Origin: Microbacterium sp. C7(2022) | GTDB lineage: Bacteria > Actinomycetota > Actinomycetes > Actinomycetales > Microbacteriaceae | Length of the DNA stretch: 64,000 nucleotides | NCBI RefSeq assembly: GCF_028823665.1 | Contig: NZ_JAPEHV010000002.1 | Location: forward strand, 124,001 to 188,000 | Direction: 5' to 3' | In this document: in pieces, positions 19,776 through 28,473 of the stretch | Numbering within the stretch: position 1 is the stretch's first letter | How the letters are laid out: every line of letters starts with the position of its first letter | Notes under the pieces: model-generated | What the model was told of the DNA's origin: nothing | Databases searched by the model: none | The model's input: only the letters and a program-made list of their open reading frames with translations | Made by a program: the position numbers and the translations under genes

Positions 19776-21449
19776 ATGACCGACAACACCCGCACACCCA
19801 CGCAAATCGACACGATCGCTGACGCGTGGGTTGACACTCTCGTCGAACTGGAGCCCATCGTTGCGACCTACATCGGCCGCAGCGAATACAACGACCGGTT
19901 CGGTAATCTCAGCCCTGCCGGGCATGAGCGCATGGCGGAGGCCGCACGCGCGACGCTCGCGGCACTTCGAGGTGCGAGCCCGATCGACGACGTTGACGTC
20001 GTCACTCGGGACGACCTTTCGCGCGAACTTGAGCTGCTGCTGGATCTCCACGAGTCAAAGTGGGCGTTGCGCGATCTCAACGTCATCGCCTCACCCCCAC
20101 AGGACATCCGCGCGTCCTTCGATTTGATGCCCACTGCGACAGCCGGTGACTGGGCGGTCATCGCGCGCCGACTCGGTGCGGTTGACGGGGCGATCAACGG
20201 TTACATCGAGACGCTCCGGCAGGGGATCGCGCAGGGAGTCACCCCCGCACGCCGGCAGGTGCGCGAAGTCGCTACCCAGATCGCTCGCTACTCCGCCACC
20301 GACGGCTTCTTCGACTCGTTCGTTGCCTCAGCCAGGCCTGACGAGGGCGAATTGCCCGACGAGCTGCGCGACGAGCTTCGTGCGGGTGCGATCTCCGCGA
20401 AGGCCGCTTACGATCGCCTGCGCGAGTTCCTCACAGGGACGCTCGAGCCCGTCACGGGGGAGCATGATGGCGTCGGACGGGAGCTCTACGCCCTGCAGTC
20501 GAGGCGCTTCCTGGGCGCCACCATCGACCTCGATGAAACGTATGAGTGGGGCGTTGCGGAGCTCGCTCGCATGGTCGCCGAGCAGGAAGCGATCGCTAAC
20601 GAGATCCTTCCGGGTGCGACGGTCGAGGAGGCAGTCGCCCACCTCGAGAAGGACGCGTCCCGGAAGCTCGTCGGCACCGAGGCCCTGCAGCAGTGGATGC
20701 AAGCCACGAGCGACAAGGCCGTCGAGGAACTCGGCAGGACTCACTTCGACATCGCTGAGCCCATCCGCCGGCTGGAGTGCATGATCGCTCCCACGCAGGA
20801 AGGCGGAATCTACTACACCGGCCCCACCGATGACTTCTCCCGCCCGGGCCGCATGTGGTGGTCCGTTCCCGAGGGTGTCACCGAGTTCGACACGTGGCGC
20901 GAACTGACCACCGTGTACCACGAGGGAATTCCCGGCCACCACCTCCAGATCGCACAGGCCGTATACAACCGTGCTCAGCTCAACTCATGGCGGCGGCTCC
21001 TGGGGGGAACCTCCGGTCACGCCGAAGGATGGGCGCTCTACGCGGAGCGGCTCATGGAGCAGTTGGGTTATCTTGACGATCCCGCCGACCGGCTGGGGAT
21101 GCTCGACGGTCAGCGGATGCGTGCGGCCCGCGTCGTGCTCGACATCGGCGTGCACCTCGGCAAGACCCGCCCGGACGGAAACGGCGTGTGGGACGCGGAG
21201 TACGCACTCGAGTTCATGAAGCGCAACGTCAACATGCCCGATGAATTCGTCGAGTTCGAGGTCAACCGCTACCTCGGCTGGCCAGGACAGGCACCCAGCT
21301 ACAAGGTCGGGCAGCGTATCTGGGAACAGTTGCGTGACGATGCAGCAGACCGCGAGGGTGACGCCTTCTCGATCAAGGAGTTCCACCGCCGGGCGCTCGA
21401 CATCGGAGGTGTCGGCCTCGACACGCTGAAGGCGGCGCTCGCGCGCTAA
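19776..21449 (+). CDS. DUF885-family zinc metallohydrolase
   Basis: A 557-residue soluble protein of the DUF885 family, which has a thermolysin/carboxypeptidase-like fold. The likely zinc site is VYHEGIPGHHLQ, an HExxxGHH variant, with a downstream acid in GHAEGWALYAERL. No signal peptide is seen, so a cytoplasmic peptidase is the best guess; the substrate is unknown. The ATG at 19776 follows the polA stop by nine bases and lies exactly six bases after TAGGCT, which suggests its own leaderless transcript as well as read-through. Confidence 0.88.
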   Translation: MTDNTRTPTQIDTIADAWVDTLVELEPIVATYIGRSEYNDRFGNLSPAGHERMAEAARATLAALRGASPIDDVDVVTRDDLSRELELLLDLHESKWALRDLNVIASPPQDIRASFDLMPTATAGDWAVIARRLGAVDGAINGYIETLRQGIAQGVTPARRQVREVATQIARYSATDGFFDSFVASARPDEGELPDELRDELRAGAISAKAAYDRLREFLTGTLEPVTGEHDGVGRELYALQSRRFLGATIDLDETYEWGVAELARMVAEQEAIANEILPGATVEEAVAHLEKDASRKLVGTEALQQWMQATSDKAVEELGRTHFDIAEPIRRLECMIAPTQEGGIYYTGPTDDFSRPGRMWWSVPEGVTEFDTWRELTTVYHEGIPGHHLQIAQAVYNRAQLNSWRRLLGGTSGHAEGWALYAERLMEQLGYLDDPADRLGMLDGQRMRAARVVLDIGVHLGKTRPDGNGVWDAEYALEFMKRNVNMPDEFVEFEVNRYLGWPGQAPSYKVGQRIWEQLRDDAADREGDAFSIKEFHRRALDIGGVGLDTLKAALAR

Positions 21450-21457
21450 ACGTCTCG

Positions 21458-21488
21458 ACGGCGCGGCTCCCAGCAGCGGCCGCGCCGT
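21458..21488 (+). terminator. Hairpin after the DUF885 gene
   Basis: A 10-bp perfect stem (ACGGCGCGGC and its complement) with an 11-base loop, nine bases after the stop. No T-run follows. Confidence 0.5.
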
Positions 21489-21526
21489 GGTGTGTCACAC
21501 CAGCGCGCGCCCACTCGTGGAATCCG

Positions 21527-21532
21527 TACGAT
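21527..21532 (+). promoter_or_regulatory. Leaderless -10 element of the MFS gene (TACGAT)
   Basis: TACGAT, then gaaccc, then the ATG at 21539. Confidence 0.5.
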
Positions 21533-21538
21533 GAACCC

Positions 21539-22906
21539 ATGACGGATGCCACGAGTGGGCCGCGCACCGACGCATCGATCTCACAGCGATTGGATCGCCT
21601 GCCGTTCACGCGCCGCCATTTGCGGGTGCTCGGGGGCTCCGGTATCGGCTGGGCACTGGATGCGATGGATGTCGGTCTGATCTCCTTCATCATCGCCGCG
21701 CTCGCGGTCCAGTGGTCGCTCACCCCCCAAGAATCCTCGTGGATCGCCTCGCTGGGTTTCGTCGGCATGGCCGTCGGTGCATCCCTGGGCGGCCTGCTGG
21801 CCGATCGCTTCGGACGGCGCCAGGTGTTCGCGCTGACCCTCGTCGTGTACGGAATTGCGACCGGCGCGAGTGCCCTGGTCGGCGGCCTTGTCGCCCTTCT
21901 CGTGCTGCGATTCTTCGTGGGTCTGGGGCTGGGCGCCGAGCTCCCTGTCGCGTCGACATACGTGAGCGAGTTCGCGCCCGCGCGGATGCGAGGCCGGCTC
22001 ATCGTAATTCTCGAGGCGTTCTGGGCGGTCGGCTGGACGGCGGCCGCCGTGATCGGGTACTTCGTCATCCCTTCGTCAGGTGACGGGTGGCGGTGGGCGT
22101 TCGCGATCGGGGCGATCCCGGCCGGCTACGCCCTGATCGTGCGGTGGGGCCTACCCGAGTCGCCCCGGTGGTTGGAGCGTCAGGGCCGGCATGAGGATGC
22201 CGATACCGTGGTGCGGCAGTTCGAAGCATCCGCATCGCTGAGTCAGACTGCCTCGCGTCGTGTCACCACCCGCCCCATCAATGTCAATCCCGCCGCGACG
22301 ACCGCGGGAGCACGCCTGCGCGCGCTGTGGGGGAGCGAATTCCGTCGGCGCACCGCGTCCCTGTGGCTGATCTGGTTCTGTGTGAACTTCGCCTACTACG
22401 GAGCCTTCATCTGGATACCGACGCTGCTCGTGGCACAGGGATACGATCTCGTACGATCGTTCGCCTTCACCGCCATCATCACCTTGGCGCAACTACCGGG
22501 CTATGCCGTCGCGTCGTGGCTGATTGAAGTGTGGGGACGCCGAGCCACGCTCTCTGTCTTCCTGATCGGCTCTGCGGTGGCGGCGGTGTTCTTCGGCACC
22601 GCAACAGGGGAGGGTGCGATCATCGCCTCAGGCATGGCTTTGTCCTTCTTCAATCTCGGTGCGTGGGGTGCGCTCTACGCGGTGTCGCCAGAGATGTACC
22701 CCACGTCGTTGCGTGCAACGGGTACCGGCTGGGCCGCCGGTGTCGGTCGCATCGCATCGATCGCCGCCCCACTGTGCGTTCCGCCGCTCCTGCTGTTCGG
22801 CGGAACCGGCGTGCTGTTCGTGGTGTTCGCCGTGTTCTTCCTCGTCGCGGCAGGGGCCGCGTGGGGCTTGGTGGATTCGCGCGGGGCGGCGCTCGACGAG
22901 CGGTGA
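21539..22906 (+). CDS. MFS transporter, sugar/aromatic-acid porter type
   Basis: A 455-residue membrane carrier with about twelve hydrophobic helices. The loop 2-3 signature GGLLADRFGRRQVF, the STYVSEFAPARMRGR stretch and the helix 6 end GLPESPRW are typical of the sugar-porter and aromatic-acid-symporter branches (NiaP-like). The start region GSGIGWALDAMDVGLISF is the N-terminal helix of that group. The substrate cannot be assigned; no catabolic gene is adjacent. It is 89 bases downstream of the DUF885 gene, behind a hairpin, with its own -10 element. Confidence 0.88.
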   Translation: MTDATSGPRTDASISQRLDRLPFTRRHLRVLGGSGIGWALDAMDVGLISFIIAALAVQWSLTPQESSWIASLGFVGMAVGASLGGLLADRFGRRQVFALTLVVYGIATGASALVGGLVALLVLRFFVGLGLGAELPVASTYVSEFAPARMRGRLIVILEAFWAVGWTAAAVIGYFVIPSSGDGWRWAFAIGAIPAGYALIVRWGLPESPRWLERQGRHEDADTVVRQFEASASLSQTASRRVTTRPINVNPAATTAGARLRALWGSEFRRRTASLWLIWFCVNFAYYGAFIWIPTLLVAQGYDLVRSFAFTAIITLAQLPGYAVASWLIEVWGRRATLSVFLIGSAVAAVFFGTATGEGAIIASGMALSFFNLGAWGALYAVSPEMYPTSLRATGTGWAAGVGRIASIAAPLCVPPLLLFGGTGVLFVVFAVFFLVAAGAAWGLVDSRGAALDER

Positions 22907-22922
22907 GGCGGGTCACGCGTCG

Positions 22923-22928
22923 TAGGCT
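22923..22928 (+). promoter_or_regulatory. Leaderless -10 element of the SGNH hydrolase gene (TAGGCT)
   Basis: TAGGCT, six bases (ggggga), GTG at 22935. The purine-rich spacer is too close to the GTG to act as a ribosome site. Confidence 0.5.
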
Positions 22929-22934
22929 GGGGGA

Positions 22935-23693
22935 GTGGCATCCATTCGATTCGTCGCCATCGGCGACTCCTTCACCGAAGGCGTCGGAGATGAGCTTCCC
23001 GACGGACACGTGCGGGGCTGGGCCGACCTGACCGCTCAAGGATGGGCGAACGCGACGGGGGAGAGCGTCGACTACGCGAACTTCGCGATTCGGGGCAAGC
23101 TAGTGCGTCCCATCGTTGAACAGCAGCTCGAACCCGCGCTCGCGCTGAAGCCGACCCACCTGTCGTTCAATGGTGGGGGGAACGACATGTTGCGGCCGCG
23201 CACGAGCGTTGCGCAGGTCGTCAGCGCGTTTCGCCATGTCGTCCAAAGGTGCGATGAAGAGGGCGTCACGCTCATCATGTTGTCGGGAGCCAACCCGTCG
23301 GGGCAGTTGCCGCTGAGCAGGGTGATTCAACGCCGCGGTGATGTGCTCTCACACGCGGTTGCCGGCGCGTTCGAAGACCGCGCCGATATCGTGCGCGCGT
23401 TCAACTGGTTCGACGAGGAATTGTCGACCCCTCCCTACTGGTCAGAGGACCGCCTCCATATGAACGCGCGTGGTCACCACCGCGTCGCGGCACGTGTGCT
23501 CGATTCTCTCGGCCTCAAGCCTCCCGCCGGTTGGTGGTCGTTGCCGCCGCTGCCGACTTCAGCTCCGCGAGGAATGGCCTACTACCGCGAGCACGTGGGC
23601 CCCTGGTTGCAACGGCGGCTCACGGGAACGTCGTCGGGAGATGGCCGCGAGCCGAAATTCTCGTCCTGGGTCGCCATCGAACCTACGGGCTGA
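22935..23693 (+). CDS. SGNH/GDSL-family hydrolase
   Basis: A 252-residue esterase-fold protein without a signal peptide. Block I is AIGDSFTEG with the nucleophile Ser, block III is GGGNDML, and block V is DRLHMNARGHH with the catalytic Asp-x-x-His. It is therefore expected to be an active lipase/esterase or acetylhydrolase of cytoplasmic location. The substrate is unknown. The GTG start is set by the -10 spacing. It converges with the DHFR-like gene, leaving only six bases between stops. Confidence 0.88.
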   Translation: MASIRFVAIGDSFTEGVGDELPDGHVRGWADLTAQGWANATGESVDYANFAIRGKLVRPIVEQQLEPALALKPTHLSFNGGGNDMLRPRTSVAQVVSAFRHVVQRCDEEGVTLIMLSGANPSGQLPLSRVIQRRGDVLSHAVAGAFEDRADIVRAFNWFDEELSTPPYWSEDRLHMNARGHHRVAARVLDSLGLKPPAGWWSLPPLPTSAPRGMAYYREHVGPWLQRRLTGTSSGDGREPKFSSWVAIEPTG

Positions 23694-23699
23694 CCCGGT

Positions 23700-24263
23700 T
23701 TATGGGCGGGCGACGCGATAAACGAGCTCAGCAAACGCACCGGACTGTCGCGCCGACGTCAGCGTGAGTCGATCCGCACCGAGAGTCCGGGGGAGGAGGG
23801 GCTTCCCCGAGGGGAGCGTCGCCGGAGCGAGAGACACGCGAATCTCGTCGAGCAACCCTGCGTCGGCGAACTGACCAGCCAAGTCGCCTCCACCGACCAG
23901 CCATACGTCCTTTCCTTGCGCGGCGGCGAGGATCTCAGCCCAGACCGTCGAGGGTGCACCCGACACGAACCGGACATCTGCTCCTGCGACAGTCGGAAGC
24001 TTTCGCGAGCTAAACACGTACGTCGGTCGTGAGCCGTAGTAGGACGGCCACTTTTCCGGCGCCTCGAGGAGCCCCTCGTGCGCGAGCACCCATTCATAGG
24101 TCGATGAGCCCTGTACCAGCACGCCTACCGTCGCAAGGAAGCTCTGAAAGCCTTCGTCACCGCCTTCGCCACCAGGCGCCGAGAACAACCAATCCAGCGA
24201 ATCATCATCATCGGCAAGAAAGCCGTTCAGCGTGGCGGCGGTGTAGAAGATGACCCGTGTCAT
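23700..24263 (-). CDS. Dihydrofolate reductase-family (RibD C-terminal-like) protein
   Basis: A 187-residue protein of the YyaP/RibD C-terminal type. It shows MTRVIFYTAATLNGFLADDDDSL at the N-terminus (described here by its pattern TAATLNGF), SSTYEWVLAHE, YVFSSRKLP, and the nucleotide-binding VWLVGGGDLAGQFADAGLLDEI region. Such proteins are NADPH-binding reductases of unknown substrate, not true folate enzymes. The ATG at 24263 is chosen because homologues begin there; the frame stays open to 24371 without family similarity. It is a single gene facing the SGNH hydrolase. Confidence 0.85.
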   Translation of the reverse strand: MTRVIFYTAATLNGFLADDDDSLDWLFSAPGGEGGDEGFQSFLATVGVLVQGSSTYEWVLAHEGLLEAPEKWPSYYGSRPTYVFSSRKLPTVAGADVRFVSGAPSTVWAEILAAAQGKDVWLVGGGDLAGQFADAGLLDEIRVSLAPATLPSGKPLLPRTLGADRLTLTSARQSGAFAELVYRVARP

Positions 24264-24404
24264 TTCGCCACCCGAGCACGACTGGCCACAGAAGTCAAGT
24301 GGTTGAACTTCGAAGAGCAGTCTCGCAAAGGTAGACGGGGTCGCACACGCGCGTGTCGACGCCGAGTCCACACGGCCTCATGCGGCTGAGAAAGGAACTA
24401 GAAC

Positions 24405-24668
24405 ATGAGCATCGGTGCAGGTATTTTCCTTTTCGCGGTCGGAGCGATTCTGGCCTTCGCGGTGAACGTCGATGTCGAATGGGTGAACCTCGACATGATC
24501 GGCTACATCCTGATGGGCGCGGGTGCCGTCATCTTCATCATCGGCATCGTTCTGATGATGCGAAGCCGTAAGAGCGAAACCGTCACACGCACGGCCGTCG
24601 ACCCTGGCGGTCAAGAGCGAGTGAGCCGTCAGCAGACGAGCACGACGGACGACTCCGCCGGGCTGTAG
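24405..24668 (+). CDS. DUF6458-like small membrane protein
   Basis: An 87-residue protein starting MSIGAGIFLFAVGAILAF, with two hydrophobic segments (about residues 3-22 and 31-51) separated by the short polar VDVEWVNLD, and a basic then Ser/Thr-rich hydrophilic tail. This is the compact actinobacterial DUF6458 layout; no function is known. The ATG at 24405 follows aaaggaac. It is monocistronic, with a hairpin terminator 13 bases after the stop. Confidence 0.83.
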   Translation: MSIGAGIFLFAVGAILAFAVNVDVEWVNLDMIGYILMGAGAVIFIIGIVLMMRSRKSETVTRTAVDPGGQERVSRQQTSTTDDSAGL

Positions 24669-24681
24669 CCGCAGGGCGCGG

Positions 24682-24709
24682 GAGGGGCGAGTCGGGGGGC
24701 TCGCCCCTC
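24682..24709 (+). terminator. Terminator of the DUF6458-like gene
   Basis: A 10-bp perfect stem (GAGGGGCGAG and its complement) with an 8-base G-rich loop. Confidence 0.65.
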
Positions 24710-24730
24710 TACTTCACAGATAGAGTTGTC

Positions 24731-24744
24731 ATAATGTGCATTAT
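24731..24744 (+). promoter_or_regulatory. Perfect palindrome upstream of the AEC transporter gene
   Basis: ATAATG-tg-CATTAT, a perfect 6-bp inverted repeat with a 2-base centre in an AT-rich island, about 70 bases before the AEC start. It may be a regulator site or part of a promoter (TGtCATAAT reads as an extended -10). Confidence 0.35.
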
Positions 24745-24800
24745 CGGTAAGCGCTTGACGTGACTCGATCATCGGATTGGGGCCACCGCAGCGGCGACCC

Positions 24801-24806
24801 TACTGT
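24801..24806 (+). promoter_or_regulatory. -10 element of the AEC transporter gene (TACTGT)
   Basis: TACTGT, six bases, ATG at 24813. The spacer ggaggc also looks like a ribosome site, so leaderless and leadered readings compete here. Confidence 0.4.
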
Positions 24807-24812
24807 GGAGGC

Positions 24813-25733
24813 ATGTGGGAATCGCTGACCGGCTTCGTCGTCGTCGGTGTGGCGATTTTGGTCGGGTGGATCATCGGTCGCATCGATCTGCTGGGCGAAC
24901 ACGCGCGGCCGGTACTCGCGCGCCTGACGTTCTTCGTCCTGTCACCGTTCCTGCTGTTCGTCGTTCTCGCGCAAGCAGACGTCCGTGGATTGTTTTCCGC
25001 GCTGCTCCCTGTCTCGGCAATCGCCGCCGTGGCGATCTTCCTCGCGTACGGGCTGATCGCGCGATTCGTATGGCATCGTTCGGTGGGCGAAACCACAATC
25101 GGCGCGTTAGCTGCGGGGCAAGTGAACTCGAACAACATCGGAATTCCGCTTTCGCTGTATCTGCTCGGCAGCGCCGCCTATCCGGCGCCGGTCATCCTGC
25201 TGCAGCTTCTCGCCTTCACGCCGGTGACGATGGTGATCATGGATGCCGTCACCTCAGGCCGCTCCAGCTTGTGGCGGACGATCACTCGTACGGCAACCAA
25301 CCCGATCGTTCTGGGCTCCCTGCTCGGCACGCTCGTCTCGGTGTCCGGCGTCACATTGCCACCCATCGTGATCGAACCGGCGCTACTGATCGCCAATGCG
25401 TGCGTGCCTGTCCTCCTCATCAGCTACGGGATCTCGCTGTACGGGCAGCGCGTGCTGTCGGCACCCGGCCGACGACGCGACGTGGTTCTCGCGTCGTCGC
25501 TCAAACTATTCGTGATGCCGCTGGTGGCGTGGGCGACCGCACAGTTCTTGTTCGGCCTTGACCGGCACGATGTTCTCGTTGTCACCGTCCTGGCTGCCCT
25601 GCCTACCGCGCAGAACGTGTTCAACTACTCACAGCGGTTTGGAATCGGCGAAACGATCGCTCGCGACACGGTGTTCGTGACCACGGTTGGCTGCGTTCCG
25701 ATCCTCATCGGTATCACGCTGCTGCTGGGCTGA
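24813..25733 (+). CDS. AEC-family transporter (auxin efflux carrier-like permease)
   Basis: A 306-residue permease with about ten hydrophobic helices in two five-helix halves, the bile/arsenite/riboflavin transporter fold. The family feature is the broken helix with QVNSNNIGIPLSLYLL in the first half and AALPTAQNVFNYSQRFG in the second, both with Asn/Pro kinks. Bacterial members move carboxylates such as malate or malonate; the substrate is not readable here. The ATG at 24813 is chosen over an in-frame start at 24777 lying before the promoter-like hexamer. Confidence 0.87.
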   Translation: MWESLTGFVVVGVAILVGWIIGRIDLLGEHARPVLARLTFFVLSPFLLFVVLAQADVRGLFSALLPVSAIAAVAIFLAYGLIARFVWHRSVGETTIGALAAGQVNSNNIGIPLSLYLLGSAAYPAPVILLQLLAFTPVTMVIMDAVTSGRSSLWRTITRTATNPIVLGSLLGTLVSVSGVTLPPIVIEPALLIANACVPVLLISYGISLYGQRVLSAPGRRRDVVLASSLKLFVMPLVAWATAQFLFGLDRHDVLVVTVLAALPTAQNVFNYSQRFGIGETIARDTVFVTTVGCVPILIGITLLLG

Positions 25734-25800
25734 CCGCCTCACAGTCGGCTGGAATGGGCAACACTCCCCCGTGCATTGGCAGGTGCTGCGGGCGGGGGTC

Positions 25801-25806
25801 TAAGCT
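25801..25806 (+). promoter_or_regulatory. Candidate -10 element of the DUF308 gene (TAAGCT)
   Basis: TAAGCT lies 42 bases before the ATG at 25849, leaving a leader that ends in the ribosome site gaaaggg. Confidence 0.35.
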
Positions 25807-25848
25807 GTAACCCGCAAGCTCACAGGAAGCTCTCAGAAAGGGCCTCAC

Positions 25849-26403
25849 ATGTCTATGGAATCCGCCGAAAAGTCGGCCGTCAACGGAATCCGCACCGCTC
25901 TCGGCGTCGGAGGAATCCTCGCCGTGATCGTCGGTGTGCTGATCCTCGTGTGGCCGGGCAAGACCGCGTCCGTGGTCACCGCCATCATCGCGATCTACGC
26001 GATCGCCGCTGGTCTGGTCTACGCCGGGCTCGGCATCTTCTCGAAGACCAAGGGTGGTTGGGCGCGCGTCGGCCACATCGCGCTCGGACTGCTCTTCATC
26101 ATCGCCGGCATCATCATGTTCGCGAACCTGCAGGCCGCAACCGGATGGTTCGCCCTCTTCTTCGCGATCCTCGTCGGAATCATGTGGATCGTCGAGGGCA
26201 TCGTCTCGCTGTCCACGCTCGGCGACGCATCGTCGAAGGGCTGGACGATCTTCTTCGCAATCGTCAGCATTATCGCCGGCGTCGTTCTCCTGTTCTCCCC
26301 GCTGTGGAGTGCACTCGTGCTGTGGTGGTTGCTCGGTATCGCACTGGTCGTTCTGGGTATCATCAACGTCATTCGCGCGTTCACCTTCGGCAAGCAGCTC
26401 TGA
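25849..26403 (+). CDS. DUF308/HdeD-family membrane protein
   Basis: A 184-residue protein with six hydrophobic helices arranged as three repeated pairs, the DUF308 pattern of HdeD. Repeats can be followed by the recurring motifs GVLILVWPGKTA, GIIMFANLQAATGWFALFFAI and GVVLLFSPLWSALVLWWLLG-type turns. HdeD of enterobacteria is linked to acid stress, but that role should not be transferred. A second ATG at 25855 is possible. The gene is flanked by its own candidate promoter and a shared terminator. Confidence 0.85.
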   Translation: MSMESAEKSAVNGIRTALGVGGILAVIVGVLILVWPGKTASVVTAIIAIYAIAAGLVYAGLGIFSKTKGGWARVGHIALGLLFIIAGIIMFANLQAATGWFALFFAILVGIMWIVEGIVSLSTLGDASSKGWTIFFAIVSIIAGVVLLFSPLWSALVLWWLLGIALVVLGIINVIRAFTFGKQL

Positions 26404-26423
26404 CGCTTCAGAACGAAAAGCGT

Positions 26424-26453
26424 GGAGGGGGTCGGCACGAGCCGGCCCCCTCC
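26424..26453. terminator. Terminator between DUF308 gene and S9 peptidase gene
   Basis: A 13-bp stem with one G-T pair and a 4-base loop (acga), lying between convergent stops at 26403 and 26472. Confidence 0.65.
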
Positions 26454-26471
26454 TCGCATATTGCGCCTGCG

Positions 26472-28469
26472 TTAGCCTGCGAAGTAACGCGACCACCACT
26501 CCAGAACCGCGTCGAAGCGTTCGATGCGATGTCGAGGTTGTCCCGCGCGCGTCAGTTCATGGTCCTCGCCAGGAAAGATGAGCATCTCGGTCTGGACACC
26601 CGCGCGTTTCAGCGCAGAGAAGTATCGCGTTGCTTGCTCGAGCGGGCAACGGTAGTCCTGTTCCGAATGCATCACGAGCGTGGGCGTGTTGACCTGATCG
26701 ACAACGGCCATCGGGCTCTGCCGCTCGATGTCCTCCGCTCTCGTGCCGACGTACTCGTCACCGAAGAACGAGCCGATGTCACTCGTTCCCTGGAAGGAGA
26801 ATGGATCGAGGAATCCGCGCTCCACAATCGCCGCAGAAAAGCGATGGTCGTGCGCGATGATCCAGGCCGTGAGATAGCCGCCGTACGAGCCACCCATGAT
26901 TCCCACGCGATCGGCATCCATCCGCGAGTCACTCGCCAACGCGGCGTCCAAGAAGTCGATCACATCGGTGTAATCGACGGTGCCCATGCTCTTTCGGATG
27001 CTACGCCCGTGCGCTCTCCCGTATCCGGCCGACCCACGAGGGTTGCAATAGACAACGGCGTATCCCGCGTCCACCAAGACCTGCGTCTCGTCGAAAAGAT
27101 GAATGCCGTAAGCGGCATATGGTCCACCGTGGATCTGCAGAATCACCGGGAATGGCCCCTCCCCGGCAGGCGTGGCGATCCATCCGTGCACCGGATAACC
27201 GTCTCTCGCTTGGATCGTGACCTCACGATGCACGATGACGCCGGCTGCCGAGGCGGCCTCGCCAAATGCGGTCACGGTTCGAGTGCCGTGAGCGTCGATA
27301 ACCAGGAGTTCGCCGAACGAGTCGACCCCGCGAGCAGCGACGGCCACCGTGTTCCCCGCAGTCGCGTGCCCCACCACCTCGACGTCACCGCCGAGGACCT
27401 CACATACTTCACCCGCGCTGCTGACCCGCAGCAGACGAACGCGCCCTTGTCGACGTTCCTGCACCAGGAACGTGCCATCGGACGCAACGGAGACGTGGCT
27501 TCCGGTGTCGCCGAGGTCATGAGAGTCATCGGTGAGGCGTCGAACGCCTCCTTCATCGACGACAAATAACCCGACCATCGGAGCGACGAAGTCGACGTTA
27601 CTCTCCCCCAACTCGTGGGCAAGCAACACCGCAGAGCCGTCGGGCGACGCCGCCACTGCGGCGATCGACAGCCGCTCGTCTCGGCTCACGAGTTCTCGTT
27701 CGCTGCCATCATCCAGCGAGACGGCCACCACGCGATCGCGCAAATCCGGCGCATCGTCAGGGTCGTTTTCGTCGGGAACGGTCAAGACTTCGGACCCATC
27801 CGCGGTGAAACTCACATCGCCGTACGACGTCCCGCCGCGCGTGAGTTGGCGCGGCGCGTTCGGAAGGAACCGCGGCGCGTCCGCGCCTTCACCTCGAGAT
27901 GAAGCCCCGGAGGACACGGGAGCAACGGGGTAGATCGGCTCTGCGGTGACATCGGGCGTGGCCACGACGAACACGTGCGCGGGGCGATCACCCGTGTAGC
28001 CCAGGCCGTTGCTATGCCACCGGATGCCCCGCACACGGCGGGGTGCCTCAGATGTGGCCTCCAGCCCCTCCACGTCGCCGTAGCGCCCGGCTTCGGGAAC
28101 TCGTGCGGTGAACGCCAGGGACATGCCGTCGGGTGCCCAGTCGAACGTTGAAACGCCAAGTGGGGCATCCGTCGCTTGAACGGGCTCACCACCCACCGAC
28201 GACACAACAAAGATCTGCGGTCGGTTCCGCTCCCCTGGGCGCAAGAAGGCGACCAACGCCCCGTCGGGCGAAACACGCGGCCCCGTATCGGCGATCCCCC
28301 GGGTAAGACGGCGCGGTGCACCGTCGGGAAGGTCGATCCGCCAGATCTGCCCGACGGCACGGTTGGCCGCGACGTCGGGGCGCGAAGTCGCGAACACCGC
28401 GAACGTCGCGTCGCGCGCGATCGCGGGGCGGCCCACCTCGATGAGCGTTTCGATATCGCGCGCGCGCAC
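26472..28469 (-). CDS. S9-family serine peptidase (prolyl oligopeptidase type)
   Basis: A 665-residue enzyme with an N-terminal beta-propeller built from repeats such as GPRVSPDGALVAF and FDWAPDGMSLAF, and a C-terminal alpha/beta hydrolase domain. The catalytic Ser is in MGGSYGGYLTAW, the Asp in MHSEQDYRCP, and the His in FPGEDHELTRAG. No signal peptide is seen, so a cytoplasmic acylaminoacyl- or dipeptidyl-peptidase is likely. The GTG at 28469 follows ggagtaagaac, whose GGAG overlaps the stop of the upstream SDR gene; a longer opening to 28538 lacks a ribosome site. Confidence 0.92.
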   Translation of the reverse strand: MRARDIETLIEVGRPAIARDATFAVFATSRPDVAANRAVGQIWRIDLPDGAPRRLTRGIADTGPRVSPDGALVAFLRPGERNRPQIFVVSSVGGEPVQATDAPLGVSTFDWAPDGMSLAFTARVPEAGRYGDVEGLEATSEAPRRVRGIRWHSNGLGYTGDRPAHVFVVATPDVTAEPIYPVAPVSSGASSRGEGADAPRFLPNAPRQLTRGGTSYGDVSFTADGSEVLTVPDENDPDDAPDLRDRVVAVSLDDGSERELVSRDERLSIAAVAASPDGSAVLLAHELGESNVDFVAPMVGLFVVDEGGVRRLTDDSHDLGDTGSHVSVASDGTFLVQERRQGRVRLLRVSSAGEVCEVLGGDVEVVGHATAGNTVAVAARGVDSFGELLVIDAHGTRTVTAFGEAASAAGVIVHREVTIQARDGYPVHGWIATPAGEGPFPVILQIHGGPYAAYGIHLFDETQVLVDAGYAVVYCNPRGSAGYGRAHGRSIRKSMGTVDYTDVIDFLDAALASDSRMDADRVGIMGGSYGGYLTAWIIAHDHRFSAAIVERGFLDPFSFQGTSDIGSFFGDEYVGTRAEDIERQSPMAVVDQVNTPTLVMHSEQDYRCPLEQATRYFSALKRAGVQTEMLIFPGEDHELTRAGQPRHRIERFDAVLEWWSRYFAG

Positions 28470-28473
28470 GTTC

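Noticed and set aside
25776..27569. A 597-codon plus-strand frame running through the DUF308 gene and opposite the S9 peptidase
   Set aside because: It crosses a real gene out of frame and a terminator, and its translation is low-complexity Arg-rich.
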